DNA of 64,000 nucleotides from Alopecurus myosuroides (lineage: Eukaryota > Streptophyta > Magnoliopsida > Poales > Poaceae), in contig CM054062.1 in assembly GCA_028641055.1 (NCBI GenBank), positions 182,270,458 through 182,334,457 of the forward strand, in the 5' to 3' direction. Each line of letters opens with the position of its first letter. Within the stretch, counting starts at the first letter, position 1. Below the pieces are notes generated by a model that made no database searches, was not told the origin of the DNA, and was given only the letters and a program-made list of their open reading frames with translations. A program made the translations under genes and the position numbers. Positions 10,935 through 21,787 of this stretch are shown here, in pieces.

Positions 10935-11920
10935 TGCATGATTTTTCTAGTTTACAGCCAAGAAGGATGCAAAGCACATTGTTAATACACATGCGGGATG
11001 CCAGTATTACGCCAAGCAAACAAATTTACCGGACCAAGAACTCAAAACTATCCCTATTACATGGCCATTTGCAGTCTGGGGGATAGAAATGATGGGACTG
11101 TTTCGAACGGCAAGTGGTGGTATTACACAGTAGTGGATAAGTATACTAAATGGGTAGAATCTAAACCTATCAAAAAGCTTGATGGTCTGATGGCCAGGAG
11201 TTTCTTCATAGACATAGTCATGCGACTCGGCATTCCACACAACATAATCACGACAATGCAAGGAATTTCTCTATTGGAGCATTGGCTAAGTATTGCCAAC
11301 AAAACAGAATCTTCCTTGAACTCGCTTATGTGGCTCATCCACAGTCAAATGGACAAGTGGAAACGATGAATAGTTCAATCTTGCAAGGAATACGGCCAAG
11401 ACTCGAAAAAACCGTCACACGGAGCATCATGAGAATGGGTAGAAGAATTGTCGGCATTGCTTTGGAGTATTCGCACAACGCCAACTAGATCAACTGGCCA
11501 AGCACCATTCTTTTTGGTGTATCGCGCAGAGGCAATATTACCTATCGAGTGCAGGCATATGTCGAAACAGACGCCGAAATTGCACGACAGGATGCCATAG
11601 ACCTTTTGAAGGAATAAAGAGAGCTTGTGCTTCAAATATCCGCCATTTACCATCAAGGACTACGAAGATACCATGGCCGCAGAATCAAGCATCGTTCTTT
11701 CAAATAAGGTGACTTAGTGCTGAGATGAGTGCAGGAAAGGGAGCACAAATTGGCCCCTGTTTGGGAAGGACCATTTTTTGTTAGCAAAGGTATGAAAAAT
11801 GGATCATATTACCTTGTAGACATACGAGACGAAGAGAAAGATCCCAAGAAAAAATTTTGCAAAAGGAAACGCAAAATAGATATTGAGCTAGAAGAGACAA
11901 ACCGCCATTGGAGCATCTAG
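10935..11920 (+). pseudogene. Second Ty3/gypsy integrase fragment, decayed
   Basis: Pieces in shifting frames encode an integrase: the end of the zinc finger (CQYYAKQ), WPFAVWGIEMMG, VDKYTKWVESKPI, RLGIPHNIIT, AYVAHPQSNGQVE and the C-terminal WEGPFF-SKGMKNGSYYLVD block, ending in a stop near 11918. It resembles the integrase of element 1 but is much diverged and frameshifted, so it comes from a different, older element. Upstream pol and LTRs are absent. After the stop, 11921-11989 looks like an AT-rich 3' untranslated tail. Confidence 0.75.
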
Positions 11921-11989
11921 CAGATATGTACTTTCTATACCTTTCCAAATTCTATGTAATCACAATTGAGACTATGAAATAAAATTGTC

Positions 11990-13875
11990 TGTAACATCCC
12001 GGATTTTTGGAAAGTTCAAAAATCACAAAAATTTAAAACTTTTTGTTTTCGTGTTATGCAAGACACAAAAACCAAATAAAATGCAAGAACAAAAGAAAAC
12101 CATTATGATGTTTGCAGTGTTATTGAAATTACCAATCCAATTATGCCTCTATTTTCCATTAACCCTAAACCTCTTTCAACTAAGTTTTCTTATTTCAAAG
12201 TAATTGCTTCTATCTAGCGAGCCTTATACTATAGAATGTTTACAACTCAAAATACTATATTGAAAATGTTTTCATGGCTTAAAAAAAACTTGAGAATTAC
12301 AAACCTCAAGAATATTTTCACCATTAATAAATATTATATGAACTTGAAAACAGCTATGTGACTACAAAATGTTTTATCCAAATTTATGAGTATTAAATGG
12401 TTTTCTTAACAATATGTTCTCCAAATGGTTGTTTTCAACTTCCGTCTATTAATAATATTTCATCTATCAAATTATATGATTTATTAAAAATAATTTCAAA
12501 GCCAAAATCAACTATACCACTTATTAACTACTTTGTTAAGTATTAAGTAACCAAATCTTTTCCACCAAACTAATTAGGTAAAAGTGACTTAGAGAAAACA
12601 TATTTTCAAATATGATATGCCTCTGGTTTTGTTTTACCAAATATTCAATTTATTATTTTCTATTTTGAAAATGGCATAAAGTTGCTATTAGGGTTGGACC
12701 CTTATTTTAAAATTATGAAATATGAGAAGGTATGGAAATGACTTTCAAAATTTGTATTTGAATCATAGAATGTATATGAAATTTTATAAAACCACACTTC
12801 TAATTATTTGCTATTTTCTCTTAAAAATGGTATAAAGTAGTATTAGTATTATTCCATATTTTCAAAATTAAAAAATTCAAATGTGTTGAAAAACAACACA
12901 CACTTGTTTTGGTTGAAAGATAATGTTTTTACAAATTTTTGGGAACTGGTTTGAGGTCATTTGGGTTTTTAAATCTAAAGATATGAATAAAAGAAGAAAA
13001 CAGAAAAAAAGGATGATGTCATGGGTGACGTCACCTGTCTTCAAGCTAGGAAGGAAACTGCCGGCCGTTTCCCTCCTTGATTCCGCGTCGTGATTGTGAG
13101 CGACTAAGAGAGGGATTGAATTCCCTGTTTCCCGATCCTTAAAGCCCCGACACCCCTCCCTCGTTTCCCTCTCTTTCCCCTTCCGTTTTCCCCCCGAGGA
13201 GGCCACAATCACTCATCGGAGCTCGCGGAATCCGCTACCATCGATCCTCGATTCCGGGAACAGAAGAACTTGGTGCCGCCCCCTTTCTGCTCTCCTTTCT
13301 TCCCCTTCCCTGTGTGCACCGAGCTCGCCATCCATCCCAAAACGCGTCAGCGCTCGCGCCATCATCAGTCGTGCGCCACCGCCAACAGGAGCTGTCCCCG
13401 AGCTCTCCGTGGTCGCCATTGACCTCGACGTGCCCCTCTGAAGCCCGTCGTGGTCTTCGCGAGCCCGGGAGCCTCTGCATCGTCGCCGCCACGAAGATAT
13501 GTGCGTCTCCGCCACCGTGGTGACGTTTCCGAAGTAATTCCGGAAATCCACCAGCGAGGTGAGATCCCTTTTGATCCCTGTCCGTCAGATCTCATCCAAC
13601 GGCCACGATTATAATTTTAAAGCGAAGGGGTACCAGCCAATAGAATTAGGCCAAGTCAGCTGCGCGTTAATTTCTTATCTGTCGCTCAGCGCAGAGCCTA
13701 GTTGGCCCAAGCCCACTCCGTGTACGTCGCCCTGCGCGACTGATAAGCTTTTTAGCCCAGCCCGTCTCTGGAATTAGTTCCGAACAAAAATATAATGGAA
13801 ATTTTGCAGATTAGTCCCTATAACTTTGAACCATCATAACTTTTGATCCATAATTCCAAATTTAGCAAACTCGAC
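11990..13875 (+). repeat. LTR-like sequence (probable chromovirus-type LTR, partial)
   Basis: It begins TGTAACATCCCGG, a start typical of Tekay/Del-type gypsy LTRs, and runs through an AT-rich half and then a GC-rich leader-like part (13010-13560). Its end words (cagatctcatccaacggc and attagtccctataacttt) are common in long LTRs of this kind. No second LTR or internal region is present and the right edge is cut at a LINE scrap. Open frames on the minus strand at 13.2-13.6 kb look like chance frames in GC-rich sequence. Confidence 0.4.
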
Positions 13876-14133
13876 AGGCGAGGGCCCCCAAGCATCCCGG
13901 GCCTGAGACACCATCATAAACTGTCGCTGATGCTCCTCTATACACCCGTCCTCGGAGCGACAAATTGCCCCAACTGCTCCCGCCACCTTAGACCGCACAA
14001 GAGCTGCATCGACATTAATCTTGTCGTGTCCCCTTGGCGGTGCGATCCACACTCTGTTGGGGCTCCTTGTACTCACCCGGGTAGGCCGAACCGTGCTTCC
14101 ACTGGTACCTGGGTCAAGTCCTCGATGAACCAA
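13834..14133 (-). pseudogene. LINE-type RNase H fragment
   Basis: The minus-strand translation contains WIAPPRGHDKINVDAA followed by GAVGAICRSEDG. This is the N-terminal strand pair of the plant LINE RNase H (RVT_3) with its Asp. It stops matching after about 80 residues where the LTR-like sequence begins. It is a short relic. Confidence 0.6.
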
Positions 14134-14276
14134 TCAACAAAACCCTTCGTTGCCATAATATATATTTTTAGATGAGCGGCATGTGGAGTGTTTTCTTTTT
14201 TTTAGAGTTGTGGAGTGGTTGCTATTTGCCGAGAGGCCCAAGATCCCAATATGACAGAACCGCGGCGGCGTCAGGC

Positions 14277-14364
14277 CATCTGCGTCGTGTTGCTATCATT
14301 TGCGCGCCGGCCTTCTAGCCCATCTGCATCGTGATGCTATCATTCGGGCACAGCCTTCTAGGCC
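14277..14364. repeat. 44-bp tandem duplication, two copies
   Basis: Copy 1 (14277-14320) and copy 2 (14321-14364) share catctgc-tcgtg-tgctatcatt and a ccttcta end with a few substitutions. It looks like an old local duplication. Confidence 0.6.
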
Positions 14365-15612
14365 CAGACGTGGGGGCTCCTCTAAAAAAAAAAGGCCTAG
14401 ACGTGGGGGTTTTCTCTTCGAGGAGTGGACCGCGAGTACTCCTTCGGCTCGAAAGTGCACGGCCCGAGAGTTTCGGTAGGGCGCGGTCAAGCTGGAGATG
14501 GCATCAAAGATCGTTGGAGAGCCAGCGTGTTGTCTCCATGAATCTAGCTTCTTGTCGTCGATGAGACGGAGATCCCATGCCCTCCTGATCCGCGGACGGC
14601 AACCAAAGCCGACTCATCTGTCTACAGCGCGCGCACCAGCCGGCAAGGTTTCATGGTCAAGAACGGAGTCCAGGATACCAGGGGCATTTGCTTCTTCTGC
14701 CGAGGATCCGTAGTAAGTAGGTCAAATGCAACATTCGCCTAGGCAATCCATCCAACATTCGCTCTGCATCACCGGAAGGAATCCCGAGTCCAGCTCGTGC
14801 GTTTGATTGGCCCCTGCAGATACTGCGGCCCATTGTGTGTGTCGGTCAGGATTCAGGAAACTGGGCAAGCGAACACATCGTAAACACTGTAAGATATACC
14901 CACAACTCGACACGGTTCAGTCTAAAGCAATAGGTAATCGACCAGCTAAAACATGAAAGCAGATGACACGGACAATAAGTTCGGCACCGTTGTCATCAAC
15001 CAGCTAAAACATGGAAGGAAACACAAATTTGCGCCTGTGTCACAGTAGTCTGCACAAAGTTGCAAATCTCTCGGACTAGTTTCTTTGGCAACTGGATATG
15101 CTTACTGCCTACTGCATTTCAGACAGTTCGGTACAGACCAACAGGTGCGGCAAAAAAGTTGGTATAGTAAGAGCAGTATCAGAGAGAAAGATATGGCTGA
15201 CCCAAACAACGTTGACAGTCGTATCACCTTACCGGAATAGTTCACATGGCACATTCGGAGAGCTAAATACAGACACGTAGGCTCAAGCAGATGGATACAC
15301 CCGATTCGTAATCATTCGCTCTGCTAATAAATATACAGCTATAAATCCTGCAAGAGATTTCATCGATTATACTAATGTTAGGACGGCCAACAACTAGGAT
15401 TAATTTAACTGTTAGTCCGGCTAGCTAGCAGGTCAATGGACACGAGAAATATTGCATCACCGAGGAAAAAGAACGGTGCTCGAAAAATTCAACACAATCA
15501 AAGTCTTGAAGAATAAGTCGCCATCTTGTTTATTCTGTCCAACCTTATCCTTATACTACAAACGAAGGAACTCTAGAGACGAGACTGTATATACCGACAC
15601 TTCCAAGCGAAT

Positions 15613-15660
15613 AACGAGTATCCTAATTTTTTTTTTTTTTGAAACTAACGAGTATCCTAA
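15613..15660 (-). mobile_element. Micro-insertion: poly(T) plus 6 bp, with 14-bp target duplication
   Basis: AACGAGTATCCTAA occurs at 15613-15626 and again, identical, at 15647-15660. Between the copies are 14 T and gaaact. Read on the minus strand, this is a 3' tail of a few bases plus poly(A), with a target duplication of the length made by L1-type reverse transcription. It is best read as an extremely 5'-truncated LINE (or LINE-mobilised RNA) insertion. Confidence 0.65.
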
Positions 15661-16742
15661 ATAGAGGCTAAAGAAATTACTACAAGGATTGTAAGCAAAC
15701 GGGGGGTTAGAAAAGGTGCTCTAGATTTGTACACGTACTACTAGCCCACTAATTCTATCTTCGGCCAGTCATGGAAGCCCGCAGGATTTGTGCTTGTCAC
15801 CACTCAACAGTGGGCTGTCGGTGGGTTTCGAAACCGCCGTTACCAAACTATCACCAACAGGATATGGATTCCCCACGAGCACCAGGGGAAATCAATCGCG
15901 TACACACAATAAACACGCGTGCATGTGTGCAGCAGGGCAGGCACACTCGCTAGATCGAATCCCATGTTCCGGCTTCTGCGCCGGCGTGTACTATTTTTTT
16001 CTCGTGTTTAGTTTCACGTGGCTTGCGTCCCTGGGAATGTGTTGCTTTGGTGTGTTGGTGAAGCACGAATAATGCGCGCTAATTTCCAAACCCGGAGCGA
16101 TGTAGGAGTAGTCCTAACCAAGTTAATGAGTACTAGGCCAGGCATGTGGTTAGGGAGTAGGGAGGCTCGGCGGTTGGCGTGCGTGAGCACCAACACGCAC
16201 GCATGCAGACGTGAGATCGTCCTCGCGCACACTGCTCCAGATGTGTCCGACGTACCACTGCGATCCCGGCGCAACTTCTGTTTTTGATTGACCACGCAGG
16301 CACGCAGCTGATGCCTTTTTTTGTCTAACAGCACATTCTGTCGGGCTGTGTTTACCTGGGTTAGTAGTACTCGACACGCGATTTGGCCCTGATAGATGAC
16401 GAATTGACCATCCATCCGGTACGCTGCTGTGGTTTCAGTGACAAGTTTGGGCCTGTAGCAAACCTGTAATAATTTTGACAATAGCGAAAATCGACCGAAG
16501 AATCGTCTTCGTAATAATTTTGCATGTAAAAAGCCGACTGAAAATCAGTGAAACGCGGGGACGAAGCCTCTTTCCCTTCTCGATCAAAGAGCGCAATCAA
16601 CTCCTCCAAGAAAAACGAGAGGGCGATCAAGGGGTTGGCACTTGTCACACAGGTTCCACGTTGTACTATGTATCTTGGATGGATGATACATTCAGATATG
16701 AGTATCATAGCTGTCCGAGTATACCTAATCATATCAAAATAC

Positions 16743-16747
16743 CCTAT
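16743..16747. repeat. Left target-site duplication of element 2 (CCTAT)
   Basis: CCTAT directly precedes the 5' LTR, and the same 5 bp directly follow the 3' LTR at 26638-26642. The perfect match supports an undisturbed insertion. Confidence 0.9.
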
Positions 16748-17202
16748 TGATGAGGGGATAGTAACCCGGTATGCCGACTCCCAGGTGAGATCCGGCCCAA
16801 ACGACGGATGGATCAAATCCGGCTAAGGACAGAGAAGCTTCTAGAAGGCCCAGGACTTGTAAGGATCGTAACCCGGATTGTGGGTTACGGTAAAGAAAGT
16901 TAGGGTTCGTATGAAGAGTTCGAATAGGACTCGAGAAGCGCTTTGTAAGGCAAGTCAAGGGGGATATGAGTACTATATAAACCAACCCCTGGGCTTCGCC
17001 TAAGAGGGATTCAAGTCATAACTGTAACACCTATTATCGAGTATCCAGTATAATCATATCGAGATCCGGCGAGTTGTTTTCCGGCTCTTAGATTGCTTTC
17101 CGCCATGTCTTCCTTCGAGCTAAACCCTCTCCCAAATACCTGTGTCGACTTGCCCCTAGATCAGTTACCCCCGGTAACATCTGCCGTGATTATCCCACGA
17201 CA
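16748..17202 (+). repeat. 5' LTR of element 2 (455 bp)
   Basis: It runs from TGATGAGGGG to CCCACGACA (TG...CA), with a TATA box (tatataaa) at 16974-16981. The Gag start codon lies at 17105, 98 bp before the LTR end, the same spacing as in element 1. Confidence 0.93.
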
Positions 17203-20200
17203 GTTGGCGCCCACCGTGGGGCCTGCGTCCAAAGGTGTTTACATCACGGGAGAAGCTCGGAAGAGCATGAAGAACCTCATCGTCGGAGAAATCTACGTCA
17301 ACGGCAAAGGAGAGAAGATGGTAGACGATTCTGGCTGGGGGCCAGAGTCGGATCACCTCGAAACCGGATCCGTCATGACAGTCGGCCGCATCAACGTCTT
17401 CATCGGTATGGTATGTGCTTCCAATTCGAGCCGTGATAATCTTGAATCTAATTCTGTGTCAGGGGAGGACACGCGTGTTCAATCGGAAAAAGAAGAATCG
17501 ATCGGAACAACGGGTCCGACAGAGAGGGAGGAAGGTACCGAGTCTATACGGGATTTATCGGAGGACCGATACGAGAAGGAAAATAGCGAAGAGGAAGAAC
17601 GGTACGGATCTACGCCAAGTATTATGCGCCGGGTTGCAGTTTATGCGGCCCCCGCAATCAATACCAATCAAGGAAACGCAGCCGCGGCGCCAGTCGGGGC
17701 GGCGCAGGTGCTGGCTCAGCAACAAGGTACGGCTGGCCCGATCTTGGCCCAGGTCGATGGAGAATCGGCATCAGTCACCAGTCGCCCAGCGGAGGAGGAG
17801 CGACACGCAAATATGTTCGGGTTCCAAGCAAACCGGACACCGGGGGCGGGCCCCTCGAATCCTCGTCACCCAGCTCTGTTTGATAATAATTTGATCTTGG
17901 ATCCCACAGTCCTAGCTACAGTTATCACCCCAGAAAACGCAGCAGAGCGTGTAAGAGATCTGGACGTGGCTCGTCGTGCATTGGAGCAGCAAAGAAGGCA
18001 GGTAGAAGCAGAAAAGCAGGGGATGGCAGCGCGGCAGCGGGAACTGGATGGCCTAGAGACCCGGCTTCGGGAGGAGACGACGAGGATTCACCAAAGGCAC
18101 CGAACTATGTTACCGGCAACAGGAGGGGTTATCAACCCGACTGCCCTGGTGTTCACGCCTCAAGATCAGCCAATCCCACCGGCGAACCAAGGGACCATAC
18201 CGCAACCAGCAACGGGAGTGCAGCCGGTAAACGCGCCAGCCGGATTACCCTTGCCTCGGGCGGGGGCGACAGCCGGCAACACCATGCCGCCTCCACCATC
18301 GCGATTCCGTACCCCAGCAGGTCACTACAACAACCCCATGGACAACGCGTATGCAGCAACACTCGCATTAAACCAGATTCCTGTAAGAGACTCGCCGCAC
18401 GCAGAAGAAACCCGGCGAGCAATCGATCTACTACACACCGCGGTAGCACAGCAAGCTAATTATCCGGATCATAGGAGCGGGATGCATGGGACGCCGTACG
18501 CCAGCCAGCAACAGGGCCATGTTCAAACGAATGCGGCGCAACGAAGGGAAGAGCAGCAGCAAATGCCGCCTCCACCGCGTATCCAGACAGCACCAGTAGT
18601 ATCAGCAGCGCAGGCGGTGGTGAACAGTTCCAGAGCCAAAAGAGCCGGGGCCGGGTCTGCAGCGCACGAGTTACCAGTGTTGCCGCACCCCGCGGTACCC
18701 CCAGCCGGGTCACGCGTTTCCCGGGCAAGACCGGCCCCAACCACCCTTGCGGGACCAAAGTGCCTTTCGGACGATATCAGAGCAGAACCTTACCCGGAGA
18801 AGTTCAAAGAACCGGGGAAAGTAGTAAATTATGAGCCAACAATGGATCCAGAAACGTGGCTGAGCAGCTATGAGATGGCAATGTCAATTCGCAACGCATC
18901 CGAGAATCTCCAAGCCAAATTCATGTACTTAATGATGTCAGAGGGAGCAGCAAAGTTATGGTTCACCAACCTACCGGAAAAATCGATCAAATCGTGGGAG
19001 GAGCTAAAAACCGCATTCATCAAGCACTTTCATGGGACATGCAGAAAGTTATTTACTATTGATGATTTAGAAAGATGCGTTCAGAAGAAAGGAGAATCGG
19101 CACGCAGCTGGGTACGCCGGGTTATGGAGATACTCCACTCGTCTACGGATATCCAGCCTAAGGACGCGCTACAAGCTATGGCAAAAACATGTAAGTACGT
19201 TCCTTTAGTACAAAAGCTAACTCGCATGAAATCTAGTAGGAATGCAGCGGAGGTTACAATGGGAGAGTTAATGGATGCGTGCAACAAACACGCTGCAACG
19301 GATACCACAGAGGAGGAAGTTGACGACAAGAAAGCAAAAGCAAACGCAAGTAGCAGCGGGAAAACCGGCAATGGGTCGGCGCCAAACAATAATGGAAGTA
19401 GCCAAAACAAGCGCCCGTTCGACGGGAATTCCGAGTTTGTAGCCAACACGGAGGCCGGGTCTTCAAGACCTAGATCCGAAGGGAATTTTAATACTGGGAA
19501 TCACAATGGGGGACACTACCAAGGACCTCCAAGACCAAGCAACAGCTGGGACATATTTAGGATGGCGTGCCCGAAGCATAGCAGGAATGGCAAGCCGGCC
19601 AATCATTCACTAGAGCAATGTGCCGACTTACAAAGGTGGAAGAACGAAGAAGTGAACAGAGCTATGCGAGGTGCGGGCCGGGGAGGAGGTCCGGGTCTAG
19701 GTGGAAACTTGGGTAATGGGCCGCCCCCAGCCGGCAATCCGCCACCTGGAAATCAAGGTAACAATCAAAATGGAGCAGGAGGTTTTCAAGCTAACCCCAA
19801 ACAGCTGGGTCAATATCATGTGCACACTACAGGAGGCTCTAACAAGGATAAGAAGATACTGAAACAAGCAGTTAATTCGGTCTCTTCTGCTGTTCCAAGG
19901 TATTTGAGGTGGTCAGAACAAGAGGTAACATGGAGCAGGAAGGATCACCCGGATAGAGTTGATCACCCGGGAGTCTTAGCTTTGGTAGTGGCACCACAGG
20001 TCAACGGCTACGAGCTGAAAAAAGTCCTGATGGATGGAGGAAGTAGTATCAATATCCTGTACTGGGAAACTTTTCTGCGAATGGGCTTAAAGGAATCGCA
20101 GCTGCAAAAGAGTACAACAGTTTTTCACGGGATAGTGCCGGGTCACTCAGCATGTCCTGAAGGAAAGGTGGCACTGGAAGTAGCTTTTGGAGAGTCAAAG

Positions 20201-20743
20201 GATAATTATCGAGTCGAGTGGCTTACCTTTGAGGTAGTAAAGTTGCGCAGTCCTTATCATGCATTGTTTGGAAGGCCGGCTTATGCCAAGTTCATGGCAA
20301 GACCGTGTTATGTGTACCTACAACTGAAAATCCCGGGTCCCAAGAAGACCATTACAATACACGGAAACCGGGATATAGCAGCTGAGTGCGATGAGGGAGA
20401 CGCGGCAATGGCCGAGCAAGCCTGCAGGAAGGAAGAGCTCAAACATTACCGTTCTCAGGTAGACCTAGAAGAGAGGACAACGTCAAAAAAGCCAACCCCT
20501 GAGGGGGACAAAGCAAAAGTTAGGGCAGAACAAAACCCTAAGATGGTAGGCTTCATCAGGAGCAATACTTTCAAAACTCTCAGCAGGGAAGAAGAAGGCG
20601 TACCACCGTCCGCAGCTGATCACGTTCCAAGGAAGATATACCCGGACTGGCTAGCAAATCCGGTACTCATTACGAAAGGGCATAGCAAGTGGAGAATGTG
20701 CATCGGCCGTATCAACGTGGGGCCGATTCTCGAGAATAACTAA
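17105..20743 (+). CDS. gag-protease polyprotein of element 2, with RT stub
   Basis: One open frame of 1,212 residues. I chose the ATG at 17105, inside the 5' LTR, because the same start and following residues (ELNPLPNT-VD-P) are kept in diverged element 1. The N-terminal 550 residues are Ala/Gln/Pro-rich with a coiled-coil-like Arg/Glu/Gln stretch near 285-335. The Gag core is about residues 560-705, the CPKHSRNGKPANHSLEQC knuckle-like motif is near 822-839, and the protease active site MDGGSS has Asp977. After FGRPAYAKFM the protein follows element 1 to about residue 1150. It then jumps to YPDWLANPVLI-KWRMCI, the first RT block, and ends after 12 unrelated residues. It probably forms the particle and processes it, but cannot copy RNA. 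Confidence 0.9.
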   Translation: MSSFELNPLPNTCVDLPLDQLPPVTSAVIIPRQLAPTVGPASKGVYITGEARKSMKNLIVGEIYVNGKGEKMVDDSGWGPESDHLETGSVMTVGRINVFIGMVCASNSSRDNLESNSVSGEDTRVQSEKEESIGTTGPTEREEGTESIRDLSEDRYEKENSEEEERYGSTPSIMRRVAVYAAPAINTNQGNAAAAPVGAAQVLAQQQGTAGPILAQVDGESASVTSRPAEEERHANMFGFQANRTPGAGPSNPRHPALFDNNLILDPTVLATVITPENAAERVRDLDVARRALEQQRRQVEAEKQGMAARQRELDGLETRLREETTRIHQRHRTMLPATGGVINPTALVFTPQDQPIPPANQGTIPQPATGVQPVNAPAGLPLPRAGATAGNTMPPPPSRFRTPAGHYNNPMDNAYAATLALNQIPVRDSPHAEETRRAIDLLHTAVAQQANYPDHRSGMHGTPYASQQQGHVQTNAAQRREEQQQMPPPPRIQTAPVVSAAQAVVNSSRAKRAGAGSAAHELPVLPHPAVPPAGSRVSRARPAPTTLAGPKCLSDDIRAEPYPEKFKEPGKVVNYEPTMDPETWLSSYEMAMSIRNASENLQAKFMYLMMSEGAAKLWFTNLPEKSIKSWEELKTAFIKHFHGTCRKLFTIDDLERCVQKKGESARSWVRRVMEILHSSTDIQPKDALQAMAKTCKYVPLVQKLTRMKSSRNAAEVTMGELMDACNKHAATDTTEEEVDDKKAKANASSSGKTGNGSAPNNNGSSQNKRPFDGNSEFVANTEAGSSRPRSEGNFNTGNHNGGHYQGPPRPSNSWDIFRMACPKHSRNGKPANHSLEQCADLQRWKNEEVNRAMRGAGRGGGPGLGGNLGNGPPPAGNPPPGNQGNNQNGAGGFQANPKQLGQYHVHTTGGSNKDKKILKQAVNSVSSAVPRYLRWSEQEVTWSRKDHPDRVDHPGVLALVVAPQVNGYELKKVLMDGGSSINILYWETFLRMGLKESQLQKSTTVFHGIVPGHSACPEGKVALEVAFGESKDNYRVEWLTFEVVKLRSPYHALFGRPAYAKFMARPCYVYLQLKIPGPKKTITIHGNRDIAAECDEGDAAMAEQACRKEELKHYRSQVDLEERTTSKKPTPEGDKAKVRAEQNPKMVGFIRSNTFKTLSREEEGVPPSAADHVPRKIYPDWLANPVLITKGHSKWRMCIGRINVGPILENN
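17203..17222 (+). other. Primer-binding-site region of element 2
   Basis: TTGGCGCCCACCGTGGGG follows the LTR after one base, where the minus-strand primer must anneal. The tRNA is not assigned. The same bases encode the Gag residues Gln-Leu-Ala-Pro-Thr-Val-Gly. Confidence 0.65.
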
Positions 20744-21787
20744 AGCAGTGTAATGGGCGGCAGGTTTCATACGCACTCTTTTCCTATCCAGGGTACCTAA
20801 GGGGACTGGAAGGTTTTTAATGAGGCGGCCTGCTGAATCAAAAAAGAAATTTTTATCAATAAAAGAAGATGGTTTCGAGTCTTATCATGGTCTTTGCTTC
20901 AGTCACAAGTAAGTAACATTGTTACTATCAATACATCAGTATCATCGAAATACATTACATGAATATAGGTCTCCGGGGGGTGATCTGCTTCAATAAGTAA
21001 TCACAAGACCCGGAGACCCGGCCATGATGCCTATGAGTTATAGGGGCTGATTACTCGAAAAAACGGGTACAGCTGCAATCCTATAACTGGACAAAGGAGC
21101 CAAATTTCTTGGTTATTCTTACTTAAGCTCGATGTGACTCGCACTAAAGTGGCATGATTTGTTCGCGTACGATCACAATCAAATTATGCAGCCCAGTGTG
21201 GCTTGCTTGATCTTGTTTTTCGTATAGACGCAACGACATGGTATCCACGCGAAAGCCGGCTTATAGTACAAGATAATCAAAAGGGTCATCTAAACCACAA
21301 GTCCATGCAGAGTATAAGGCTAAAAAAGCCGGAAACTCAACAAATATTAAGCATGACTTCAGTATTTATGAGAACAGCTATTGGTCTTCAGCTTGGTAAA
21401 CAGCAGTATGTCATCTGAGAAAGCCCACGCCCCCATAGCTCGTACTTTGGGTCATGGGGACTGGGAACTTCGAAACAGAAACAAACTATTTAACTATCAA
21501 GGTCTGTAAACCTTAGTTGCCGAGTATTGGGGACTTAAAGAAAAGTCCATCTATCAAAACCTACGATACTCGGTTAACCGAGTCTCAAAAGGAAATTGAA
21601 AGCAAGAGTTCAAAGTATCGAGAATAAGCTTATACGTAACACAAGTATCGAGATTATCAAAAGCCAGGGAAGGCAAAGAGTTATCATGAATTAACAAGCG
21701 TACAGGCGTAGTATCAGCATCAGTGGCGCACAGGAGCACCACAAAAATCATATCAGTCTTAAGAAAACGAAAAGCACTAGTAGCATC
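20744..21787. other. Spacer between gag-protease and antisense gene (element 2)
   Basis: The start keeps words found after pol in element 1 (ggcggc-tgctga and an aataaaagaagatgg polyadenylation-like site near 20860). The pol deletion therefore joined the RT stub to the normal downstream sequence. Further words (cacgcgaaagccggctta) are shared with element 1. I see no gene. Confidence 0.6.

Larger units (their letters stand above)
14134..16742. other. Intergenic sequence with no recognised gene
   Basis: I see no coding region with family motifs. It contains a 44-bp tandem duplication at 14277-14364, a short second duplication of agacgtggggg words at 14364-14410, and a tiny poly(T) insertion at 15613-15660, listed separately. 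Frames of 60-155 codons on both strands lack any family signature and codon structure. Confidence 0.5.

Noticed and set aside
13213..13595. Minus-strand frames in the LTR-like region
   Set aside because: They sit in the GC-rich leader-like part of an LTR and match no family.
16014..16481. 155-codon minus-strand frame
   Set aside because: No motif, no plausible promoter or splice context; overlapping frames of similar length exist on both strands.
17203..17222. Assigning a specific tRNA primer to the gypsy elements
   Set aside because: I could not match the site to a tRNA 3' end with confidence without a tRNA set.
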